Positions 40,601-51,406 of a stretch of DNA of 64,000 nt are shown here, one piece after another; the first letter of the stretch is position 1; every line of letters starts with the position of its first letter. The position numbers and the translations under genes were made by a program. Below the pieces are notes generated by a model that did not search any database, had not been told where the DNA came from, and saw nothing but the letters and a program-made list of their open reading frames with translations. This DNA is from Malus domestica (lineage: Eukaryota; Streptophyta; Magnoliopsida; Rosales; Rosaceae): NCBI RefSeq assembly GCF_042453785.1, contig NC_091673.1, positions 131,501 to 195,500 on the forward strand, written 5' to 3'.

Positions 40601-41699
40601 TCGTTCATGGTCATTTCTTATATTTACAACTGAAATCAGCTGACCACATTATCAGACTTGTGGCCTGATAGAGCCGTGAGCCGTGTGTGGTATGCATCAA
40701 GTTCTTGGTGTCCGGTCTGCCATTTATTGTCTCTGTAAATGAATTTGTCCAACAGTGTTTGCTTGACTTAAATACGTCATATTCTGTTTTCTAGTATGTA
40801 TGATGATTTTTTTTTTTTTCTCAATTCTCTGAGTAGGAATTTTGGTAGTATTCATCTTGTGTCTCTGGGTTCTTATTATAGGTTAAATATTGATCACTTG
40901 CTAATTTTTTGGTGAGGGCTTTCTGCAATTTTGTGAGCCTCCAACACAGAGAATCTCAAGCTGATTCCAAATCCGAAAACTATTTTGTCCCTATGGTGTT
41001 CCATTTATTATATATAGTTCCAACTTTTCTGTGTTTAGAAGTTTGGTGTCTGTTGAATTCACTGCTTATCTTAAGGTGTGTATGGTCCTTTAACATGTCC
41101 TAGTTACTGTCATCTTAGACCAACCATGTAATGTCTTCGGACAATTTGCTTCTGTGAGTTTTTCAATATAACGACTCATGTTTTTTTTTCTGTTTTTGTT
41201 CCATGACAGGCTGTTTCTTCTTGGCTTGGAAAAATATGGGAAAGGTGACTGGCGAAGTATATCTCGGAACTTTGTGGTAACAAGAACTCCTACGCAAGTG
41301 GCAAGCCACGCACAAAAGTACTTTATACGCTTGAATTCAATGAACAAGGACCGGAGGCGATCAAGCATTCATGACATCACCAGTGTCAACAATGGAGAAA
41401 TTTCGGCAGCTCAAGGGCCGATCACTGGTCAAGCAAATGGTGCTGCAGTAGGTTCCTCTGGCAAGTCTCCCAAACAATCTCCTGCTGGGCCCCCAGGGGT
41501 CGGCATGTATGGTGCACCGAGTATAGGGCAGCCAATTGGAGGACCCCTTGTCTCAGCTGTTGGCACACCTGTGAATCTCCCTGCTCCCCCGCACATGGCA
41601 TATGGCGTTAGAGCCCCGGTACCTGGAGGAGTTGTTCCTGGTGCACCAATGAACATGGTTCCGATGACATATCCAATGCCTCATAGTTCGCATAGGTAA
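37629..41699 (+). CDS. SRM1: MYB-related transcription factor, SRM1/DIVARICATA-like
   Basis: Two exons, 37629-38014 and 41210-41699, joined in phase; 291 residues. The protein begins [20 protein letters not shown], a first SANT/MYB-like repeat (to about residue 60), then a Ser/Gly-rich linker, then [21 protein letters not shown] leading into the second MYB repeat with the signature SHAQKYF (161-167) and the family block [13 protein letters not shown]. The tail is rich in Gly, Pro and Met ([25 protein letters not shown]), as in Arabidopsis SRM1/MYBS2 (At5g08520), a nuclear regulator of seed germination under salt stress and of ABA genes. The 3.2-kb intron carries a LINE fragment and a second poly(A) scar. 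Coding sequence is intact. Confidence 0.93.
39060..40436 (+). mobile_element. LINE fragment, 5'-truncated, 3' end of ORF2
   Basis: A long plus-strand frame (to the stop at 40300-40302) encodes the C-terminal part of a plant L1-type ORF2. [18 protein letters not shown] and [22 protein letters not shown] are typical, and the zf-RVT reverse-transcriptase zinc-binding domain has [19 protein letters not shown] (Cys-x2-Cys, then His-x4-Cys). The reverse-transcriptase core and endonuclease are missing. After the stop come about 125 bp of 3' UTR, AATAAA near 40402 and a short A tract (40428-40436). The open frame of nearly 1.2 kb suggests moderate age. No target duplication was found. It sits in sense orientation in the SRM1-like intron. 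Confidence 0.85.
40474..40532 (+). mobile_element. Tiny retroposition scar: poly(A) between direct repeats
   Basis: AAAGATGGAAAGAATTGT (40474-40491) is followed by about six bases, some 20 A residues, and then AAAGATGGAAAGGATTGT (40515-40532). A poly(A) run closed by a target-site duplication is the footprint of LINE-driven insertion that copied almost nothing besides the tail. Confidence 0.6.
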
Positions 41700-42448
41700 T
41701 GTGATATAGAGCAGCAGCAGCTTCAGGAATCAGAATCATCTAGTGTACAAAGAGGAGGAGAAAACTTTTAGCTTGTGCTCTTGGTTGGGGTTAATTAGGA
41801 TCAGAGTGCTCCGAGCCTGAATGTTTTACTTATTGGCAAAGCACAAGTTCAAGTGGTAGGTGGATGGTCCGTCGTTGCTTGTCTATTCTTGTTGGAATAA
41901 GCCATTTATTTGATTGGGTGGGGGGCGAAGAATGGCATGAATCTGTACAGGCAAATTCTGAAACAGATGATGGCATGAAGGCAAAGCAATATTTCTTTAT
42001 TGGCGATTACAAATCCAGTCTACTAGTGTAGCATTCAAGGCAGTGACCCTTTTTGCATGTTATATTAGCATTGTCTTTGCTATAAAAAATTATTTATTTA
42101 AAATCTTGTTTTCAGACTTGTTAGTGATTGCCCAAAGTTTGTGAATTGCGAATTACATTGATGTGAAAATATGTTGGAATTTTCAACAATTTCTTGTATT
42201 TCTGACTGATCCATCCAAGTGTTGATGACCATTTGATCTAACGATAGCCGGTCTCCACTCCACTTTGTTGAAAGAAACTCTGTGTTTAAATGGTCTAAAC
42301 CGCGGTCTGCCGGTTAGTCCTAAAGTCAAATACGGTGAATGAGAGTGAGTTCAGAAAGTAGTAGTTTCAAAGGCTTGAAAAGCCCTTTAAAACAAGCACG
42401 AATGAGTTGGAGTTTTAAACTTGGATCGCACTTTTTGTCTTGGAAGCA
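41700..42448. other. SRM1 3' UTR and MurF upstream region
   Basis: The left part is the probable 3' UTR of the MYB gene; the right part is the promoter of the MurF gene. No other gene is seen. Confidence 0.45.
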
Positions 42449-44377
42449 ATGTCTGCAACACCAACACCACATTCCTCCTGGCACCTACTCTCAATCATAA
42501 AACCCAGCAGGCACTCTATCTCTATCGCCACCAAATTTTCCATAAACCCTAGTTCCCCAAATCCCCCGGAATCGGAATCAAAAACCCTGTGGACCGTCTC
42601 TGATATCGCTGCCGCTGTCAACGGGAGGATCGTAAAATGGGGTCCTCCTGGAACCATATCTACAGACACCAGAACCCTGCAACCTAACCAGTGGTTCTTC
42701 GCCATTGCCGGCCCAAACTTCGATGCCCACGATTTCGTCACCCCGGAGTTGTCCCGCAGAGGCTGTGCCGGAGTTATCGGCAACCGCGTCTGCGAGAATT
42801 GGGACAGAGGCTTTGTTGAATGCCACGGTAACACTGTCGTTTCGTTGAAGAAGATGGCTAGTTATGCAAGGAACAGGTTTCACGGTGAAGTGGTGGGAGT
42901 GACTGGGAGCGTGGGAAAGACTAGCACAAAGTCCATGATAGCTTTGGCTCTTGAGAGTTCAACATGTTTGGTTCATCAAAGTCATGGGAATTGGAACAAT
43001 GAAATTGGGGTTGCTCTGTCGTTGATTGGGATGCCGAGGAATTCTGGGGTTGTGGTTTTGGAGATGGGAATGAGCGGGAAGGGGGAGATTTTAGAGCTTG
43101 CGAGGACGGCTAGGCCGACCGTAAGGCTCATTCTAAATGTGGGGGCTTCGCATTTTTGCAACTTTTCGAGTTTGGAGGAAATTGCAATTGCCAAAGGGGA
43201 AATTTTGGCGGAAGCAAAGCCCGGGGACGTCTGTGTTTTGAATGCTGACGATCCACTTGTCATGAGCCTCCCCGTGCCATATGGTGTCAAAAAGGTCTTT
43301 CTGCTCTCCCTGGTCTGGGCGCTTCTTATTTTTTCTGTATAAAATGTAAAATGTGAATGCACCAATATACCAAAACAACACATCTTTGATCTTTCTCTTG
43401 TCCTGCTTTTAGTTTCTTTACAATACAAAATTGGGTGATTTGGAAAGCAAGCAATGAAACTCATACGAGAGCAGATACTGGATCTGCTAGTATTTTGCAT
43501 AAGGTTATAGGTGAAGTCAGTTTGTTGTTTAATTTCTTGCCATAAACAGGTGCTGTTTGGTCGGAGACGGACAGTGGGGTGCCATGTTCGGTTGGTTGTA
43601 TCAGAAAGCACAAACAGGGGTCTTGGAGTTAGAGTTGTCTTACAGAATCACCAAGAGATGTAAGCCCCTCCCCTCCCTCATACACATTCCTTGTCTGAGT
43701 TAAATAACATTGTTTTCGTTGCTAGCTACTGTTTTTCGTTTTGATAAGCCTAAGTGCTCCCGCTCACGCTCTTCACTGAAATGGTGGTTTCGTTTGTTTT
43801 CAGGGTAGAGTTTGTGATACCTAGTCCAGGCGTCCATTTGGGTGTCAATGCATGTGCGGCAGCAGCAGTAGCGACTCTTTTAGGAGTATCTCTTTCTCAA
43901 ATTGGAGTTCGCCTGTCAGCCTTTTCTCCGGTTCACATGAGGTTGGAGCTTGAAATTGCTAGAAATGGAACCAAGATAGTGAATGATGCTTACAATGCAA
44001 ACCCTGTGAGCACCAAGGCTGCCATTGACGTGCTTGAGAGTATTGATTGCAGAGGCAAAAGAATCGCCATACTCGGAGACATGTTAGAACTTGGTGGAAT
44101 TGAGATGGAGTCACACGAGATGATTTTAAAGCAGTGTCGTAGTGCTCGTATTGATTTAGTTGGCCTCGTGGGGGAGAGGTTTTGTGCAGCAGCTGCGAGT
44201 ATGAAGTCGCTTGACGAGATGAACATCTTATATGCTATTGACTCGGAAATTTTAGCGCAGGAAATTGTGAAGATGGTTAATTGTAATGATGTTGTGTTGG
44301 TGAAGGGTAGTCGGGGATTGCAAATGGAAAAAGTTGTGAATGCAATTAAATTAATGGAATCAAACAACCCTATTTAA
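42449..44377 (+). CDS. MURF: MurF-type Mur ligase (UDP-MurNAc-tripeptide D-Ala-D-Ala ligase homologue)
   Basis: Three exons: 42449-43294, 43550-43659, 43804-44377; 509 residues. In bacteria MurF adds D-Ala-D-Ala to the peptidoglycan precursor with ATP. In plants Mur enzymes are plastid proteins tied to chloroplast division. The first ~45 residues are Ser/Pro-rich and poor in acids until PPESESK, consistent with a transit peptide. The MurF N-domain follows (ISTDTRTLQPNQWFFAI), then the P-loop GSVGKTST (153-160), NWNNEIGVAL (NNE 183-185), LILNVGASH, AIAKGEIL with the expected carbamylated Lys249, NADDP, then DAYNANP (380-386), which marks MurF as opposed to MurC, MurD or MurE, and ILGDMLELG and VLVKGSRG. 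All look intact. The true ATG is three codons inside a frame that opens with TTG. Intron 1 has an alternative in-frame continuation ending at 43340. Confidence 0.9.
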
Positions 44378-47271
44378 TGACTTTCTCATATATAGAGAAA
44401 TAGAAATGCTGCCGAGTCTGATTTAAAAGTGCTTAAAATTTGAGCTTAATTTTGTGTTCTCAACTGAAGTTGATAATTTATTTAGTTGATGATGTCTTTT
44501 GTCACCCCAAGCGTCATAAAATCATGCAGAAAAGTTGGAAGTATGACTAAGCCACCTTTTTTCTGTGATTCTGCGATCCCTTGCGCATTCAAGCACGAGG
44601 CATGTTAGTGACTATAAAACTCTTTTGGCCAAACTATGTTTAGAGTGACTTTCGAAATGACTAAAGCAAATTCAATTTCCATCACATTAGTCATACTCAA
44701 TAGACAATTAGACGTTCAAACAAACGAAAGACATCAATTGATGTGCAATATTATGAACTTAGGCCTTCCACAGTGGTTTGAGTGTGATTCGTAGAGTGTC
44801 CTATGTATATTGGGACTAAGGTGGTCCCAAGACCACTTAAAGTTTGAAAAATATACATGTAGAGTTCTCCTCAGGTCCCTTTTGTGCCCATTAAGTATTT
44901 GATGTAATGTCTGCTAGGCATATCTCGACAGCACTCTGCAGTTTGCATCGAGAGCACTTGACAAATTTTCTCGATAACACTCATCAGATTGCTTCGACAT
45001 ATGTCGATATATGTTGACATGCGGGCAACACGGTTCAGTTGACAATAACAAACCCACCAAATGTTTGACGAAATGCTTCGATGAATAAACTGTAATTTTT
45101 TTGCACGCTTTGCGCTCTGTTTTTATTAAAAAACTTAGACCTTTAACACTGAGACCCCTATTGCTCTAATTTTGGATCCACCACTATAGAGTCTAAGTTT
45201 GATAACTATAACTCCTGCTACACTAGTGTGAGTCCAATATATTGGTATTACACTCAAATTCTCCGGTCCATTGTAAGAGCATAATCTTTTTTATATGAGT
45301 TCAATATATTAGTTGTAACAATTTAAAAATAAAAAATAAAAAAAAAACCTCAAACTTAAGAGGGCTTGTATTCCATGATTCACCTTAAGCTTATATAAAA
45401 TTGCATGATAAATATAAATAGATAAAATGCAAGTAGAGAGTAGAATGGACATGCGGAGGAAGGGAAGAAGTATGATTATCTCTCCTCCTAGGACCATTCC
45501 CTCCTCTCACACTATTCTTTTTGTCTTATTCTCTATATAAAAAATTTAAAACAAGATGTAGACATAATGTAATCGCAATTATTTAAATAAGAGGGGATGA
45601 AAGAGGAGAGAATCCTACTCCGGAAGGGAATGGGAGCTGATGTGTGTTTGACGTCTGGATCTCCCTTTTTCTTTCTTAGACGATGGGTTTAGATCACAAA
45701 TAAAAAAGTTGGGGGTAACCAATTGTCTCTCTGGCCACACAGACAATCTTTTGCTTACAGGGGATGGACCATTTGGATTTCGAAAACAAAAGGTGGTGAG
45801 GGAGGATACCTCTCCACCTTTCCTCCTATATCCTTGCCTGCCGAGTGACTCGGCTTGGCTTAGCTTTAGCTAGCACACCTTTTTCTCTCTTTCATTTTAT
45901 TTAACCCATTTATTTTGCTGGGAATTGACCAATGAATTAGAAAGCTTCGATTCAAAGATATAAAAAAAAAACAAAGGTGTCTTTTAATTAGATTAAAAGG
46001 AAAGGAACGCCAAATTGGCCATGATGGTGACGATTCATCAAAATCTGTCCAGATAAGCACTTGCACAGTTGCACTTGCCCTGTCGACGGAGATGTGACAC
46101 GACCCGATCAGCTGGGCCTGAGTCCGAGTGACATGGCTGGTTAAGACTTTGCTCTTTTGACCAATGTTAAATGCTTCACTTAGATATATGTGGACTTAAT
46201 ATGGAATATGTGCAAGGGGGATGGTCGGTGGTCCTCTTTGCTTCTCTCAACTAACTGCCGCCACCTTTTTCTTGCAACTGCAAATTTTATGGGTTCCCTG
46301 GGTTTGGCATGAGAACAATGTAAGAGAACTCATACTCTAACAAACAGCACACATACACACTGAGGACAGGGTGATGAATTACTTGTCCAACATATCTCCT
46401 AGTCTGAGTCCTATACCAAGTGATTCGGGTGATGTACAAATTTGGTCAGGAATAGTCAAATACTTGTTCCCTCCTTTTCGTCATCTTATCTTAATTAGTA
46501 GTAGTAGGTAGTTAGTGGTATTAGTATATTAGTAAGAGGAAAGGAGAGGAGAGGAGAGGAGGGAGGGTGGGTGGGTGGGGGTGGCAATTGGCAATGGCAT
46601 CAGAAAGCTAAAGGTCCAGCTCAAAAGTTTTCATTGACACATCTGAATTCCTCTTTTCCAAATACAGTTGGTTACAATATTATTATTATTATTATTATAC
46701 TATTTGAGCAAAGTTAATTAAGTAAGACGATGCTTGTTCAATTAAATCTAATCTTAATTTATAATGATTGAAAAGTTAGCATAATTCCCAATTAATCAGG
46801 AATTAATCAAGATATATACTCTCATTTTCTTCTTTTTTATCCCCAGATCCTTTGTCTTTTCCTGTTTGTTGTAATGCTTGGGCAGAGCTGATTTGGAAAA
46901 TACAGCAAAAGATATATAACAACTCAGACAAACAAGGTGGACGAGACGGACAACACAAACACATTTGGAGATGGAAATGGGGGATATGCATGCAAAACCT
47001 TTTTTCTTTCGAGTTATTTGTTTGCACAACACAACATATAAACCTTATTGCTAAAATGTCTATTTCTTAGAGCAAAACTACCGATCCAAGATAACATATA
47101 TGCCATGTCATTATCTTTTGAAAATGAAAAGATAATATTTTTATCTTTAAAAAAGAATCCGTGTAGTAGTAGGAGTAGTAGTGCCTTTATTCTCACTGAT
47201 GAGCCATACATGACTCATGCAACCAAAAGTTAGATTCACCCCCACCCGCCTATTACCATCTTCCATCCCTT
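44378..47271. other. Intergenic region without recognised genes
   Basis: About 2.9 kb of AT-rich DNA. It has GA/GGGT-rich simple sequence at about 46535-46580 and an ATT run at 46679-46697. Open frames are short and lack family features. The 44900-45070 part has CGACA/TCGATA-rich phrases but no clear repeat ends. Confidence 0.45.
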
Positions 47272-47277
47272 TATATA
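47272..47277 (+). promoter_or_regulatory. Probable TATA box of the GEM-like gene
   Basis: TATATA within CCCTTTATATACC, about 150 bp before the ATG. The 5' UTR that follows contains a TTC/CTT microsatellite (47344-47375). Motif-based only. Confidence 0.45.
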
Positions 47278-47424
47278 CCTAACATAACGCTCACACAACC
47301 ACAAGAATCACCAATTAAGCATCCATCCATCTCCTCATCACTTGTTCTTCTTCTTCTTCTTCTTCTTCTTCTTCTAATTAACTTGCAGCCAATCCTAGCA
47401 GATACTTACTAATCATAATCAAAT

Positions 47425-48298
47425 ATGAAGGCCTCACGTCAAGGACAAGTTATCGGAATTCCAATGAACTCGGCAGCAGCCGCCGCAGCTGCGTATTCGT
47501 TTAAGAGTGCAGATCATACTGCTGCTATCCAATATCATCATAACATTCCAGCAGCGGCTCCTAATGATCGTGAAATCACTACTGGATCTTCAAAGCTCAT
47601 CGGACAAAGCAGAGTGCATTCAGTGCTTAACAGGATGAACAAGCTTACCAAGAAGGCTGACAGTTTTGCCCATGGAGTCAAAGAACACGGTAAGCAGCAC
47701 GGACGACGACTTATTCAATTTCACTAAATCACTTTATTGCAGCTCGCTGTGCATGTATACTAATCCAGAAATTAAGATAAGTTTGAGTTACATAATAGTT
47801 TACTTAATTTGATTCAATTGTGCAGTGAGACTGGGGTCCAAGATCACAGAGACGGTGAAGTGGAAGCTGAGGCTGGGGGCTAAAATTGTGAAAGTAGGAG
47901 GGACGTTAGAGAAGGTGTTTAAGCATGCATTCAGCGTCAACGCAGGAGAGAGGCTGCTCAAGGCATCCCAGTGTTATCTGTCGACCACGGCGGGTCCTAT
48001 GGCAGGCCTCCTCTTCATCTCGACGGACAAGATTGCGTTTTGCAGCGAGAGATCGATCAAACTGCCATCGTCAGATTCAGAGGGACAACAGCTGGTAAGA
48101 AGAGTCCACTACAAGGTGGTGATCCCAGTGAACAAGATCAACAGGGTCAACCAGAGCGAGAACGTGAAGAAGCCGTCGCAAAAGTACGTAGAAATAGTTA
48201 CTGTGGATGACTTTGACTTCTGGTTTATGGGGTTCTTGAATTACCAGAAAACTTTGAAATATCTCCAGCAGGCTATTAATATTCCATCTCAAGCTTAA
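47425..48298 (+). CDS. GEM-like protein with GRAM domain
   Basis: Two exons, 47425-47689 and 47826-48298, with the splice inside a codon; 245 residues. The N-terminus is low-complexity with an Ala run (residues 17-23), followed by SRVHSVLNRMNKLTKKADSFAHGVKEH, the block that precedes GRAM domains in plant GEM/FIP1-like proteins. The GRAM domain starts at about EKVFKHAFSVNAGERLLKAS and runs through LYISTD-like LLFISTDKIAFCSERS, HYKVVIPVNKINRVNQ and YVEIVTVDDFDFWFMGF. This domain binds phosphoinositides at membranes. The family is called ABA-responsive/GEM-like; the closest I recall is the GEM-like 4/8 group (At5g08350). Short length fits that group. Intact. Confidence 0.9.
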
Positions 48299-48868
48299 TT
48301 AAGTAAGTACATGTGATCAAGTTGTGAGTAATTATGCACATTAAGCTAGGAGTACTGGAAGACGTGGAGGAGGAGCTCAATACCATTAATTTACGGACAA
48401 TGTGTATATATTTCTTTTTTATTAATGAGAAAATTCTCTTTTCTTTGAAAACCACGTGGCTCTTCATGTTATTTACAATCACCGGTTTCGCAATGCACAA
48501 TTAGTAATTCTTAAGCATAACTCGCACTCTTTCTACTGAAAGTCCATAGTAACACAACATGATCACACATCCTAATTTGTAAATAATTTCTATTTACCTG
48601 CTTGATAACAAGTAACATGAGTTTCATATGGCTTATAAATCCAGTCTAAGTAGTAACAAGTGACCACATAATTTATTCCACTCACCAAGTACATGATTTT
48701 AATATTCTGACTTCCGACTCAAGGAAGGAAGGAATTTAACACACAACACAACAAACCAGCAAACCAGCATTTCATTTATCCAGTACGGAGAAGAGAGGCA
48801 GAGGCTAGCTCAAAACCAGCCTCACCAGTCATCATTCAAGCTTTCCAACAGATTAATTAAACTCCCCC
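48299..48868. other. Convergent 3' regions of the GEM-like and LRR genes
   Basis: No gene is seen; it likely holds both 3' UTRs. Confidence 0.4.
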
Positions 48869-50530
48869 TCACAAATTTTGACCTGCTGTGGCTGACCGTG
48901 TCCACTCACAAAGTAACACCTCAGGCTCAGCTAAACTCCCTGTGAAGTTCACTTTACAACGTTCAGGAAACCGCAATCCCCCTTCTTCACAACCTGCCTT
49001 TGTAATGTATGGGCACGACCTTACATCCAGATATTCCAAAGTCTCACATTTGTCCAAAACCATGGCTATACCTGCCACCGTTACTTTTGGGCAATTACTC
49101 ACCTTTAAAAACTTCAAACCCAACTCAGTGTCACCTCGACCATTTAAACCCTGAAAGGCGACATCGGTCACCTCCTCACAGCACCCAATGTTGAGAACCT
49201 CCAAGTTTCTGCACTGAGCAAGGATACAGCACAATGAAGAGTCTGAGATATTTAAACACCAATCCATCCGTAGGTTCTTGAGATTACTCTTACAAGAAAC
49301 AGCCAGCAATTTTATAGATGCATCTGAAATGTCCCGGCAGCCACCAATGACTAGAGTTTCAAGATTTTTGCAGAATCTGGCCAACGACAATACAGACTCG
49401 TCACTGATTTTGTAGCAATCCAACAACTTCAGCGTCTTCAGAGAAGATGAGCATGCCATGGAGACACTGGAAACTCCACTATCTCCAATATTGCTGCATT
49501 TGTTGATATCTAAAACTTTGATCTGTTGGCATCCATTTACAAGATCAGTAAGTCCAGCGTCAGTTATGTTGGTGCAACCTTGGAGCCCCAACTCTTCCAA
49601 ATGGTAACAATTCTTTGAAAGGGCTCGCAATAACCCATCAGTAACAAATCTGCAGCCAGCAAGATAAAGGCCCCGAAGGTCTGGGCAGCCCTGGGCAACA
49701 GCTGATAATCCTTTGTCTGTTAACTTTCTGCAATATGACACATCTAGGGACTGTAGTGATGGAAGACCAGAGCCAATGAAAATGACACCGGCATCTGAAA
49801 TTCCTGTAAAAGAAAGAAATAAGTGATACATGAACCAGGTCTATTGTGTTCAATACAAAAGACAACGAGCACACGCATTTCAAAAAGTTTTTCTGATTTC
49901 CATTGTGCAGTCTAATAAGAATGTCACAGTATGCAGTATGCAGATGGAAAATATGCGCCTCCAATACAAATATCCCACAATCTAAGGTACGTGCAGCTCT
50001 GTTAAAGGCAATAAAAACCCACATAAAAGTAGAGAAAGATCCCTCATCGGCATTTAGTTTGTAACAATTAGTCACCTAATCTACTGCCATAAACCCATGA
50101 AACAAGCAGATATCCAATATTCAAACAAATTCAAATAAACAGTGTCTGAAATTGAAAAAAGAAAACCTTTGCAGTTGTGCAGATTGAGGAGTCTCAAGCA
50201 CTTAAACCCATCAGCAATAACACGCAGATCAGAGTCGGTGACACCGGGATAGAAGGACCTGGAAATGGACTGAGAGAGGTCGAGGTCCAGGACCCTGTAG
50301 AACCTGGCAGCCATTTTGCGAAGCATGTGAGGCCCCGCACGTGCGGAGAGCCTCTTCCTCTCCGTGCTCTGCAAGTGAAGCCACCGCTTGCAGACCAACC
50401 CGAACACCTCCTTGTCCCTCTGGCTCTCCAGCTTCGCTAGCACCGACCGGAGCTCGTCGTCCGTCAACGCCTCGTTGATACATACCATTATTGTTATTGA
50501 CGGGGAATCGGTTGATGATGAAGAAGCCAT
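48869..50530 (-). CDS. LRR (RNI-like) protein of the F-box/LRR type
   Basis: Two exons, 50530-50167 and 49803-48869; 432 residues. The N-terminal block NEALTDDELRSVLAKLESQRDKEVFGLVCKRWL is an F-box-like helix set. It is followed by LSARAGPHMLRKMAARF, DLSQSISRSFYPGVTDSDL and about ten cysteine-containing leucine-rich repeats of the AMN1/GRR1 type (LDVSYCRKLTDKGLSAVA, LGLQGCTNITDAGL, LKLLDCYKISDESVLSLA and so on). The tail is KVNFTGSLAEPEVLL plus about a dozen residues. It matches Arabidopsis At5g23340 as I recall it along its length. Proteins of this type are substrate receptors of SCF ubiquitin ligases; a direct role is not known to me. The intron falls inside a glycine codon between the F-box-like part and the main repeat array. 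Confidence 0.9.
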
Positions 50531-51406
50531 TGATATTTGATATTGAAGGAGGAAACCCTAACCCTGACCCCAATTGAGATTATACATTTGGGGAGGGCTC
50601 AATCAGGATTAGGATTAGGGTTGAGACTTGAGACTTGAGACTCGAGAGAGAAAGATGAGAGAGATTCAAAGGGGTAGCCTACTAGCCAGGGGCTCGGGTG
50701 TCATTCTACATAATATTGTCTCCCTGTTTCTGGTTTGCTCCACTTCTACTCTTGACATTGTGTCAACTATAAGTTACAAATTTGCATTATTTTCAGAATA
50801 TAAATTTGAACTCTTTTTTTTATATATAAAGTTGCTTTATTTCAGAATATAAATTTGAAAAAAATTATATAAAATGGGTGGTTGTAGGCTTGTAAGTTGT
50901 AGCCTATCATATGGATACCAACTCCGAATAAAAAAATGAGTCAAATTATTATTTGTTCACCTCTGCTCCGACTGGAAAGAGGTATACAGTCACCAGGGTT
51001 GGTCCAAGTCATGAGCCAACGTGGAATGGTGGATTACAATTAAAATAGATACACGGATCGACTCTCTTTAGTGCAGTAAAAAGAGTCCAACTACAAGTTA
51101 TGCTATAGGTAATGTTTTGATGTCCCCCCGTTTCAATGCGTATCAAAAGATCAAAACTGCAAATGGGTACAACTAACATCATCATTCATCCTTTGGTAAA
51201 ACTTGACAGTTGATCGATGAGAATAATCTGTTTGTATATATTGTCTGTAGCATGTGATGTGAAAACAAACAGCGGAAAATGGATATCCTGTGTTGCATTC
51301 AACCACCTCTACACAAATGAATTAATTGGATATGCTGTGTAAATTTAACCACAAGTAACAGAAAGAATTTTAGAATCATCTTCGGTGACTCCATGGTTTC
51401 GATCAA
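50531..51406. other. Intergenic region
   Basis: Promoter side of the LRR gene and 3' flank of the DUF829 gene. Small open frames only. Confidence 0.4.
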
